Source of the DNA: Alphaproteobacteria bacterium MarineAlpha10_Bin2
GTDB taxonomy: Bacteria; Pseudomonadota; Alphaproteobacteria; UBA828
Assembly (NCBI GenBank): GCA_002937555.1
Contig: PTKB01000127.1
Span: 1 to 7,650, forward strand
DNA length: 7,650 bases
Reading direction: 5' to 3'
Position 1 is the first letter of the stretch; every line of letters begins with the position of its first letter. The notes beneath the pieces were generated by a model. It saw only the letters and a list, made by a program, of their open reading frames with translations, did not search any database and was not told the DNA's origin. The translations under genes were made by a program, and so were the position numbers. Shown piece by piece: positions 1 to 6,363 of this stretch.

Positions 1-348
1 TACGTCAATGACGAGCTCGGCGAGCTCGATTTGGGTCTCGTCGCCAGCGAACGCATGCTGCGCCCCGGCGGCCGACTCGCCGTGGTCTCCTTCCATTCGC
101 TCGAAGACCGCCGGGTGAAGACCTTCCTCAACCGGCGCGCCGGCGCCCTGGCGCGGCCGAGCCGCCATCTTCCGGAAGCAGCCGCCGACGCCACAAAAAT
201 GCCGCAACCGAGTTTTACTCTGTTGCATAAACGTGCGCGCCAACCCGCCGCCGCCGAGCAGAGTGTCAACCCGCGTTCGCGCTCGGCACGACTGCGCGGG
301 GCGGAACGCACTCCGGCGCCTGCCTGGCCCGAGAAAGCCGCGTCATGA
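1..348 (+). CDS. rsmH: RsmH, 16S rRNA (cytosine-1402-N4)-methyltransferase, C-terminal part (5' truncated)
   Basis: This is the 3' end of rsmH (mraW), open at the window's left edge; 115 codons plus stop are present, roughly the last third of a protein usually a little over 300 residues long. The family uses S-adenosylmethionine to methylate N4 of C1402 in 16S rRNA at the ribosomal P site. Seen in the sequence: the reading frame opens with VNDELGEL, then LRPGGRLAVVSFHSLEDRRVK, the hallmark segment of the methyltransferase core, and ends with NPRSRSARLRGAER, the conserved C-terminal signature. An internal ATG at position 55 and a GTG-like start at 31 are not true starts, because conserved sequence runs through them from base 1. 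The stop overlaps the ftsL start by four bases (ATGA). Its place directly before ftsL is the usual dcw arrangement. The SAM-binding N-terminal part lies outside the window. Confidence 0.96.
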   Translation, partial: YVNDELGELDLGLVASERMLRPGGRLAVVSFHSLEDRRVKTFLNRRAGALARPSRHLPEAAADATKMPQPSFTLLHKRARQPAAAEQSVNPRSRSARLRGAERTPAPAWPEKAAS

Positions 349-635
349 TTCGGCCCGCCCTCATTCTGTGGATCGGCTTGCCGGCGATCGTGACGATCGC
401 GCTCCTCCTCGTCAGCTATCAGGTCCAGCGCCTCGAAAACGAATTGGAAAGACTGGAGCGTGCAGCGATGGCGCAACAGGAGGAGATCCATGTGCTGAAC
501 GCGGAGTGGAGCTATCTGAACCGCCCCGAGCGGCTGGCGCGCTTGGCGGCGCGCCATTTGGAGCTAACGCCGGTCAGTCCGGCGCAGATGAGTTCCTTCG
601 CCTACGAACCCATATTTCAAGGTTTTGAAAAATGA
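345..635 (+). CDS. ftsL: FtsL, cell division protein (short alphaproteobacterial type)
   Basis: A 96-residue bitopic membrane protein in the position where ftsL is always found, between rsmH and ftsI. Residues 1-4 are a very short cytoplasmic tail, about 5-24 form one hydrophobic membrane segment, and about 25-55 are rich in Leu, Glu, Arg and Gln with heptad-like spacing, as expected for the periplasmic coiled coil. The segment EWSYLNRPERL (residues 54-64) is the feature I associate with alphaproteobacterial FtsL. The family forms the FtsQLB complex with FtsB and FtsQ and helps activate the FtsW-FtsI septal synthase; that role here rests on family knowledge and context. The ATG at 345 overlaps the rsmH stop (ATGA) and only a weak GAGA-type ribosome site lies upstream, so translation probably depends on coupling to rsmH. 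FtsL is poorly conserved in sequence, so synteny carries much of the identification. Confidence 0.92.
   Translation: MIRPALILWIGLPAIVTIALLLVSYQVQRLENELERLERAAMAQQEEIHVLNAEWSYLNRPERLARLAARHLELTPVSPAQMSSFAYEPIFQGFEK
619..622 (+). promoter_or_regulatory. Putative ribosome binding site of ftsI in an AT-rich pocket
   Basis: AAGG lies nine bases before the ftsI ATG at 632. It sits in a noticeably AT-rich stretch (about 611-634) inside the end of ftsL, unlike the GC-rich surroundings. Low local structure there may help initiation. The match to Shine-Dalgarno is modest. Confidence 0.45.
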
Positions 636-2389
636 GCGAATTATCGGTCCGTGCCTGGCGCGATGCCGCCGGCGAAATGAGCACCGGCGAGGGCGCCGAG
701 AAACTGAGCGCGCGCGACGCACGCCGGCCGCTGGAAACGGCGCGCACCCGTCTGCTGGTCGCCGGCGCCATCTTCGCGCTGTGCTTTGTCATCCTTGGCG
801 GCCGATTGGTTCAGCTGTCGCTGCTCGGCGACGGGCCCCACATGGCGCAAACCACCCAACATCAAGGCGACCTATTGACCCTTCAGCGCGCCGACATCGT
901 CGACCGCAACGGCGCTCTGCTGGCCACCAACCTGCCTTGGCAGTCGCTTTATGTAGATCCCACCCTGGTGCTCGATGCCGATGAGGCGGCGGATAAGATC
1001 GCCGGCGTGCTGCCGGGATTGACGCGCGACGAGATATTCGAGAAAGCCCGCGCCAAGGGAAGCTTCCGCTGGATCCGGCGCAATCTCACGCCTGAGCAAT
1101 ATTATGCCGTCAACCGTCTCGGCCTGCCGGGCTTCGGTTTCAAACGCGAAGAGCGCCGCGTCTATCCGCACGGCTCGTTGTTCGTTCATACCCTGGGCTT
1201 CGCCGGCGTCGACAATAGCGGGTTGGCTGGGCTGGAAGCCGCGCGCGATCAGGATCTGAAACAGTTGGCCCAGAGCCATGGCGGCGCCCTGGTCACCTCG
1301 CTCGACAGCCGGGTTCAGCATATCGTCAACGCCGAATTGGCCGCCGCGATTGCGGAATTCGACGCCAAAGGCGGCGCCGGAATCGTGCTCGACGTCGAGA
1401 GCGGCGAAATTCTGGCGCTCTCCAGCCTTCCCGACTTCAGTCCGTACGACCTCGAATCGAGCCTTCCGGATCATCGCTTCAACCGCGCCACCCTCGGTGT
1501 CTATGAACTGGGTTCGACCTTCAAGGCCTTTACCACCGCTATGGCGCTCGAATATGGCGTGGTCGATCTCAACGACCGCTATGACGCCACCAAGCCGCTC
1601 AAGGTGTCGCGCTTCGTGATCCGCGACGATCATCCGCAAAACCGCTGGCTCGATATTCCGGAAATCTTCATCCACTCGTCGAACATCGGCGCGGCGCAGA
1701 TGGCGCGCGATGTCGGCGCCAAGCGCCAGAAGGAATTCCTCGGCCGCCTCGGCATGCTTTCGGCGCTGCCGCTCGAGCTAATCGAAAACGGCCGCCCGCT
1801 TTCGCCGCGCCATTGGCGCGAGATCAATACCATGACCATCGGATACGGCCACGGCATCGCGGTCACGCCGCTGCATTTGATCAACGGCTTCGCCACCCTG
1901 GTGAACGGCGGCATCCAGCGCCCGCCGACCCTGCTCAGGAAACGCGGCGAGGCGATCGGCACACGGGTAATCGCGCGCGAAACTTCGGATGCGATGCGCG
2001 CCCTGATGCGCATGGTGGTCGAAGAAGGCACCGGCAGAAAGGCTGAAGCCGAAGGTTATCTGGTTGGCGGCAAGACCGGCACGGCGGAAAAAGCGGTGGC
2101 CGGCGGTTACAAGAAAAACGCCCTGATCACCACATTCGTCGGCGCCTTTCCCATGGATGCGCCGCGTTACGCGGTGTTGGTGATGCTCGACGAGCCGCAC
2201 GGCACCAAGGCGACGCACGGATACGCCGGCGCCGGCTGGAATGCCGCCCCGGTGGTCGGGCGGATTGTCTCGCAGATCGCACCGATGCTCGGCGTCATGG
2301 CGATCCTGCCGGCGGACGAAGATGAAGAAGAAACCGAACGTTTGTTGGTGCGGGCCGATGGAGAGGGCCGCCAATTTGCGTCTTTTTGA
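632..2389 (+). CDS. ftsI: FtsI / PBP3, septal peptidoglycan D,D-transpeptidase
   Basis: A 585-residue class B penicillin-binding protein that cross-links septal peptidoglycan in the periplasm as partner of FtsW. Residues 1-40 are a charged cytoplasmic tail, about 41-58 the single membrane anchor, and RADIVDRNG (86-94) begins the N-terminal dimerisation/pedestal domain, which also contains HTLGFAG. The transpeptidase domain holds all three active-site motifs: STFK with nucleophile Ser295 and Lys298, SSN at 349-351, and KTGT at 481-484. The protein is near the usual family length. The C-terminal tail is strongly acidic (ADEDEEE) and ends in Phe. The start at 632 overlaps the ftsL stop (ATGA). 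The neighbouring ftsL and mur genes support a division role rather than that of the elongation homologue PBP2 (mrdA), which sits in another operon. It is a predicted beta-lactam target by family. Confidence 0.98.
   Translation: MSELSVRAWRDAAGEMSTGEGAEKLSARDARRPLETARTRLLVAGAIFALCFVILGGRLVQLSLLGDGPHMAQTTQHQGDLLTLQRADIVDRNGALLATNLPWQSLYVDPTLVLDADEAADKIAGVLPGLTRDEIFEKARAKGSFRWIRRNLTPEQYYAVNRLGLPGFGFKREERRVYPHGSLFVHTLGFAGVDNSGLAGLEAARDQDLKQLAQSHGGALVTSLDSRVQHIVNAELAAAIAEFDAKGGAGIVLDVESGEILALSSLPDFSPYDLESSLPDHRFNRATLGVYELGSTFKAFTTAMALEYGVVDLNDRYDATKPLKVSRFVIRDDHPQNRWLDIPEIFIHSSNIGAAQMARDVGAKRQKEFLGRLGMLSALPLELIENGRPLSPRHWREINTMTIGYGHGIAVTPLHLINGFATLVNGGIQRPPTLLRKRGEAIGTRVIARETSDAMRALMRMVVEEGTGRKAEAEGYLVGGKTGTAEKAVAGGYKKNALITTFVGAFPMDAPRYAVLVMLDEPHGTKATHGYAGAGWNAAPVVGRIVSQIAPMLGVMAILPADEDEEETERLLVRADGEGRQFASF
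2360..2366 (+). promoter_or_regulatory. Ribosome binding site deciding the murE start
   Basis: GGAGAGG, with its GAGG core at 2363-2366, is followed by nine bases and then a TTG codon at 2376, a good Shine-Dalgarno spacing. The competing in-frame ATG at 2358 sits against and partly within this motif, so the motif cannot serve it; only GC-rich sequence without a clear site precedes that ATG. The site therefore favours the TTG start. Confidence 0.6.
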
Positions 2390-3833
2390 ACTGATAGGGG
2401 AAGGCCGCGAGGCGCATGAGGGGGAGGAAGTGGAGATAACCGGCCTGACATCGGATTCACGCGATGTCCGTCCGGGCTTCCTGTTCGCGGCACTGGACGG
2501 CAGCCGGGCGCGCGGCGCAGATTTCATTCCCGAAGCGCTCAAAAACGGCGCCGCCGCCATCCTGGCGCCACCGGGAACCGGCCTCGGCGACGCGGCGCCA
2601 TCTGCCGCATGTTTGATTTCGGACGACAACCCGCGCCGCCGTTTCGCTGAGATGGCGGCGCACTTCTTTGACCGCCAGCCGCGCACCATCGCCGCCGTCA
2701 CCGGCACCAACGGCAAGACCTCGACCGCGACGTTCCTGCGCGAATTATGGCGCGGCCTCGGAGAGAAGGCTGCCAGCCTGGGCAGCCTCGGCGTCGAAGG
2801 CGACGGCCCGACAACGGCTGTGGCCTTGACCACGCCCGATCCGGTGACGCTGCATCAGACCCTTGCGGCGCTCGCCGATGCCGGCGTCACGCATTGCGCC
2901 CTCGAAGCTTCGAGCCACGGCCTCGATCAATACCGTCTCGACGGCGTTCGGGTGGCGGCCGCCGCGTTCCTCAACCTGACCCGCGACCATCTCGATTATC
3001 ACCCCGATCTGACGAGTTACCTGGACGCCAAGGCGCGCCTGTTCAGCGAGGTGATGGCGCCAGGCAGCCATGCAGTGCTGAACGGCGAAGCGCCGCAGTA
3101 TCAGCACATCGCTGAGATCTGCCGCGCCCGGGGTCACACGATGCTTCGCTTTGGCGGCGACGGCGCCGATATCCGGCTGGTGTCGCGGCGCGACGAGAAT
3201 TTCGACCAGCGCATCGAGTTGGAGCTGCTCGGCAAATCCCACGAATTACTGATCTCCCTGCCCGGCGCCTTTCAGGTGCAAAACATGATGGCCGCCGCCG
3301 GATTGGCCATTGCCACCGGCATGAGCGAAGACGAAGTGGCGGCCGGTTTGCCGCTCCTCGCCGGCGTGCGCGGCCGTCTGGAGTTGGTCTCGCGCCTCGA
3401 CAACGGCGCGCCGGTTTATGTCGACTACGCCCACACACCCGACGCCTTGGACGCCGCGCTCAGCGCACTTCGGCCGCATACCGGCAGGCGGCTCCTTCTG
3501 TTGTTTGGCTGCGGCGGCGACCGCGACGCCGGCAAGCGCCCTGAAATGGGCGACATCGCCGCCCGCTTGGCGGATGTGGTGTTCGTCAGCGACGACAATC
3601 CGCGCTTCGAAGACCCGGCGGCGATTCGCCGCGACATCATCGCCGCTTGTCCCGGCGCGATCGAAATCGCCGGACGCGGCGAGGCGATTGCCGCCGCGAT
3701 CGGGGAATTGCGCAAGAACGACGTGTTGCTGATCGCCGGCAAGGGCCATGAACAGGGCCAAATCATCGCCGAGCGGGTGATTCCCTTCGATGACGGCGAC
3801 GTGGCGCGCCGTATCGTCACGGCCCGACGGTGA
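2376..3833 (+). CDS. murE: MurE, UDP-MurNAc-L-Ala-D-Glu:meso-diaminopimelate ligase
   Basis: Cytoplasmic ATP-dependent ligase adding the third stem residue to UDP-MurNAc-L-Ala-D-Glu. From the TTG at 2376 it is 485 residues, close to the usual family length. The N-terminal UDP-binding domain has LTSDSRDVRPG; the central ATPase domain has the P-loop TGTNGKT (109-115, Lys114), ASSHGLDQYRL, and LTRDHLDYH followed by DAKARLF, where Lys219 is the expected carbamylated lysine. The C-terminal domain has VDYAHTPDAL, the DNPR substrate motif at 407-410 and IAGKGHEQGQ. DNPR marks meso-DAP rather than L-lysine enzymes. The gene overlaps the end of ftsI by 14 bases and its TGA overlaps the murF GTG. The alternative ATG at 2358 would add six residues (MERAAN); the reading frame also extends back to 2241 inside ftsI, but that part lacks family resemblance. 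Confidence 0.97.
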   Translation: MRLFELIGEGREAHEGEEVEITGLTSDSRDVRPGFLFAALDGSRARGADFIPEALKNGAAAILAPPGTGLGDAAPSAACLISDDNPRRRFAEMAAHFFDRQPRTIAAVTGTNGKTSTATFLRELWRGLGEKAASLGSLGVEGDGPTTAVALTTPDPVTLHQTLAALADAGVTHCALEASSHGLDQYRLDGVRVAAAAFLNLTRDHLDYHPDLTSYLDAKARLFSEVMAPGSHAVLNGEAPQYQHIAEICRARGHTMLRFGGDGADIRLVSRRDENFDQRIELELLGKSHELLISLPGAFQVQNMMAAAGLAIATGMSEDEVAAGLPLLAGVRGRLELVSRLDNGAPVYVDYAHTPDALDAALSALRPHTGRRLLLLFGCGGDRDAGKRPEMGDIAARLADVVFVSDDNPRFEDPAAIRRDIIAACPGAIEIAGRGEAIAAAIGELRKNDVLLIAGKGHEQGQIIAERVIPFDDGDVARRIVTARR

Positions 3834-5281
3834 GTGCGGTCATGAACAATACGGCAAGAATGGCATCGGCCCTGTGGAGCGCAGCCGAGGCTGCCCAAGC
3901 CACCGGCGGCGAGTTGCACGGCGATTGGCGGGCCGACGGCGTTTCGATCGATAGCCGTACCCTGACACCGGGCGATTTGTTCGTCGCCCTTAAGGGGCCA
4001 AATCATGACGGCCATGACCATGTGGGCCAGGCGCTCAGCGCGCAGGCCGCGGCGGCAATGGTCGAGCGCGCACCGGATGTCGGCAGCGCCGAGACGCCGC
4101 TTTTAATCGTGCCGGACAGCCTCGAAGGCCTCTCCGCCCTGGCCAAGGCGGCTCGGGCACGCAGCTCCGCGCGCATCGTCGCCGTCACCGGCTCGGTCGG
4201 CAAAACCGGTAGCAAGGAGCTCATCGCCCGAGCGCTGGCAACGGCAGGCTCGGTGTCGGTCAGCGCCGGCAATCTCAACAATTATATCGGCGCGCCGTTG
4301 AGTTTGGCGCGCTTGCCGGCGGACGCCGCGTTCGGCGTATTCGAGCTCGGTATGAACCAGCCGGGCGAAATCGCCCCGCTCTCCCGCCTCGCGCGCCCGC
4401 ATGTGGTGCTGGTGACCAATGTCGAGGCGGTCCACACCGAATTCTTCGACCATCTCGATGCGGTCGCCGAGGCCAAGGCGGAAATCTTCGCCGGCCTCGA
4501 ACCCGGTGCGGTGGCGGTACTCAACCGCGACAACGAATATTTCGATTTTCTGCAGACCCGCGCGCTGGATGCCGGTGCGGCGCGTATCATCGCCTTCGGC
4601 CGTGACAGCGAAGCCGAGGCACGGTTGCTCGGCTTCTCGCAGATGCGCGAAGGCGGTGCGGTCGAAGCGGACATCTGCGGCACGCGCTGCAGCTACCGTA
4701 TTTCCTTGAGCGGCGAGCATTGGGCGCTCAACAGCGTCGCCGCCCTGGCAACCGCGGTCGCCGCCAGCGCGCCGCTCGCCGACGCCGCCGAGGCGCTCGT
4801 CTTGCATCAGGCGACACCGGGGCGCGGGGCGCACCACCGCCTCGCCGTGCCGGGCGGGGTGTGTGAACTGATCGACGAATCCTATAACGCCAGCGCGGTC
4901 GCGGTGACTGCGGCGATTCGTAATTTGGCCAATACCCAGCCCGGCCCGAACGCGCGCCGCATCGCCGTTCTCGGCGACATGCTCGAGCTTGGCGCCGGCG
5001 CGCCGCAAGCCCATCGCGCGCTCGCGCCGGTATTGGAAGAGGCCGGGGTCGACCTTGTGTTTACCGTTGGCACGCTGATGGCCGGGCTCTACGCAGCCCT
5101 GCCCAAGCACATGCAGGCGGGCCAAGCGGAGAGTTCCATCGTATTGCTGCCGGCGCTTCTGGCGGCGCTTCGGCCCGGCGATGTGATGCTCATCAAAGGC
5201 TCGCTCAGCGTCAACATGCGGCTTTTGGTCGATGGCCTGAAAACCTCCGGCGAAGCGGAAGGGGGAAGCGATGCTTTATAA
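3830..5281 (+). CDS. murF: MurF, UDP-MurNAc-tripeptide:D-alanyl-D-alanine ligase
   Basis: Cytoplasmic ligase that adds D-Ala-D-Ala to UDP-MurNAc-tripeptide, finishing the soluble precursor used by MraY. It is 483 residues from the GTG. The N-terminal domain carries SIDSRTLTPGDLFVALKG; the ATPase domain has the P-loop TGSVGKT (120-126, Lys125), GNLNNYIGAPLSL, FELGMNQPGEI and VEAVHTEFF with AEAKAEIF; the C-terminal domain has DESYNAS, AVLGDMLELG and a closing IKGSLSVNM. The GTG at 3830 forms a GTGA overlap with the murE stop and is chosen for coupling, but in-frame ATGs at 3842 (preceded by GGTGAG, 7-base spacing) and 3860 (where family-like sequence LWSAAEAAQATGG begins) are possible, so up to ten N-terminal residues are uncertain. 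Family-wise the last motif more often reads KGSR or KGSxG; here the Arg is Leu. Otherwise it looks intact. Confidence 0.97.
   Translation: MSAVMNNTARMASALWSAAEAAQATGGELHGDWRADGVSIDSRTLTPGDLFVALKGPNHDGHDHVGQALSAQAAAAMVERAPDVGSAETPLLIVPDSLEGLSALAKAARARSSARIVAVTGSVGKTGSKELIARALATAGSVSVSAGNLNNYIGAPLSLARLPADAAFGVFELGMNQPGEIAPLSRLARPHVVLVTNVEAVHTEFFDHLDAVAEAKAEIFAGLEPGAVAVLNRDNEYFDFLQTRALDAGAARIIAFGRDSEAEARLLGFSQMREGGAVEADICGTRCSYRISLSGEHWALNSVAALATAVAASAPLADAAEALVLHQATPGRGAHHRLAVPGGVCELIDESYNASAVAVTAAIRNLANTQPGPNARRIAVLGDMLELGAGAPQAHRALAPVLEEAGVDLVFTVGTLMAGLYAALPKHMQAGQAESSIVLLPALLAALRPGDVMLIKGSLSVNMRLLVDGLKTSGEAEGGSDAL
5257..5267 (+). promoter_or_regulatory. Strong ribosome binding site of mraY inside the end of murF
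   Basis: The purine run GGAAGGGGGAA ends three bases before the mraY ATG at 5271, and its GGAAGG part lies at a workable distance. It is the richest Shine-Dalgarno-like stretch in the window and is encoded within the last murF codons, so mraY can probably be initiated independently. Confidence 0.6.
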
Positions 5282-6359
5282 TCTGCTGTTCCCGCTTTCC
5301 GATTCGGTCGGGATTTTCAACATATTTCAGTATCTGACGTTTCGCGCGGGTGCTGCGATCGTCACCGCGTTACTGGTGAGTTTTCTCATCGGTCCGATGT
5401 TGATTCGAACGCTCCGCGCGCGTCAGGGCGGCGGCCAGCCGATCCGCGAGGACGGGCCGGAATCCCATCTCAAGACCAAACAGGGCACGCCCACCATGGG
5501 CGGGTTTCTCATTCTGCTCGGCGTTCTCGCCGGCACCCTGTTATGGGCCGATCTCACCAATTCCTATGTCTGGGTGATTCTGTTCGTCACCGTCGGCTTC
5601 GGCGCGGTCGGATTCATCGACGATTTCGTCAAGCTGCGCAGCCGCTCGAGCCGGGGCTTCCCGACGAAAATCAAGTTTCTCGTCGAAATCGCGCTCGCGG
5701 TGGCGGCGGGCCTGTGGATCATATCGATCTCGGATGAGTCGCTCTCGAACGGCCTCGCGCTCCCCTTTGTCAAAACCGTGCTCGTCGATCTCGGCTGGTT
5801 CTTCCTGCCCTTCGCCGCTTTGGTCATGGTCGGCGCTTCCAATTCGGTGAACCTCACCGACGGCTTGGACGGCTTGGCGATCGTACCGATCATGATCGCG
5901 GCGACCAGCTTCGCGCTGATCAGCTATGTCGTCGGCAATTCCGTCTTCAGCGGCTATCTGCAAGTTCATTATGTCGCCGGCGTTGGTGAATTGGCGGTGT
6001 TTTGCGCCGCCATGGTCGGCGCCGGGCTCGGCTTTTTATGGTTCAACGCGCCGCCGGCGATGGTCTTCATGGGCGATACCGGCTCGCTCTCGATGGGCGC
6101 CGCGCTCGGCGCCATCGCGGTCATGACCAAGCATGAATTGGTACTGGTGATCGTCGGCGGCCTGTTCGTGCTGGAGACCGTTTCGGTCATCGTTCAGGTC
6201 GCATCGTTCAAGTTGACCGGCAACCGCGTGTTCCAAATGGCGCCGCTTCATCACCACTACGAAAAAAAAGGCTACGCCGAGTCCACCATCGTCATCCGCT
6301 TTTGGATCATCTCCGTGATCCTGGCGCTGGCCGGCTTGGCCACTCTCAAACTGAGGTAA
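5271..6359 (+). CDS. mraY: MraY, phospho-N-acetylmuramoyl-pentapeptide-transferase
   Basis: Integral inner-membrane enzyme that transfers phospho-MurNAc-pentapeptide from UDP to undecaprenyl phosphate, making lipid I; Mg2+-dependent. At 362 residues it is almost the family norm, with many hydrophobic segments consistent with the ten-helix fold. Seen motifs: a cytoplasmic loop with IREDGPESHLKTKQGTPTMGG, the Asp pair in DDFVK (Asp117-Asp118), NSVNLTDGLDGL with Asn194, Asp197 and Asp200, FMGDTGSLSMG with Asp269, and PLHHHYEKKG with His327-His329. These correspond to the catalytic and substrate-binding residues known for the family. The ATG at 5271 overlaps the end of murF by 11 bases and has a strong ribosome site. 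The final helix and LKLR end look complete, followed after four bases by murD. It belongs to the polyprenyl-phosphate sugar transferase superfamily (with WecA), but the HHH motif and context make MraY certain. Confidence 0.99.
   Translation: MLYNLLFPLSDSVGIFNIFQYLTFRAGAAIVTALLVSFLIGPMLIRTLRARQGGGQPIREDGPESHLKTKQGTPTMGGFLILLGVLAGTLLWADLTNSYVWVILFVTVGFGAVGFIDDFVKLRSRSSRGFPTKIKFLVEIALAVAAGLWIISISDESLSNGLALPFVKTVLVDLGWFFLPFAALVMVGASNSVNLTDGLDGLAIVPIMIAATSFALISYVVGNSVFSGYLQVHYVAGVGELAVFCAAMVGAGLGFLWFNAPPAMVFMGDTGSLSMGAALGAIAVMTKHELVLVIVGGLFVLETVSVIVQVASFKLTGNRVFQMAPLHHHYEKKGYAESTIVIRFWIISVILALAGLATLKLR
6353..6356 (+). promoter_or_regulatory. Ribosome binding site of murD
   Basis: GAGG lies seven bases before the murD ATG at 6364 and touches the mraY TAA stop (6357-6359). 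Spacing is ideal. The stop and start are four bases apart, so a ribosome finishing mraY could also reinitiate here. Confidence 0.6.
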
Positions 6360-6363
6360 CGGG

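Noticed and set aside
233..628. 131-codon plus-strand frame covering the rsmH end and ftsL
   Set aside because: An out-of-frame reading of two recognised genes, very rich in Arg and Pro, with no membrane segment or motif.
872..1675. 267-codon open frame on the minus strand within ftsI
   Set aside because: Antisense shadow of the ftsI transpeptidase gene, without recognisable domains.
2241..2375. N-terminal extension of murE back into ftsI
   Set aside because: The frame is open, but the residues (many Arg, Ser, Cys) do not resemble MurE, and family-like sequence begins only near 2376.
1778..2833. 351-codon open frame on the minus strand across ftsI and murE
   Set aside because: It spans two well-supported genes on the opposite strand, its protein is rich in Arg, Ala, Pro and Gly with no recognisable domain, and such mirror frames are expected in GC-rich genes with G/C third positions.
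4103..5125. 340-codon open frame on the minus strand within murF
   Set aside because: Wholly antisense to the intact murF with low-complexity composition and no family motif; a codon-bias shadow.
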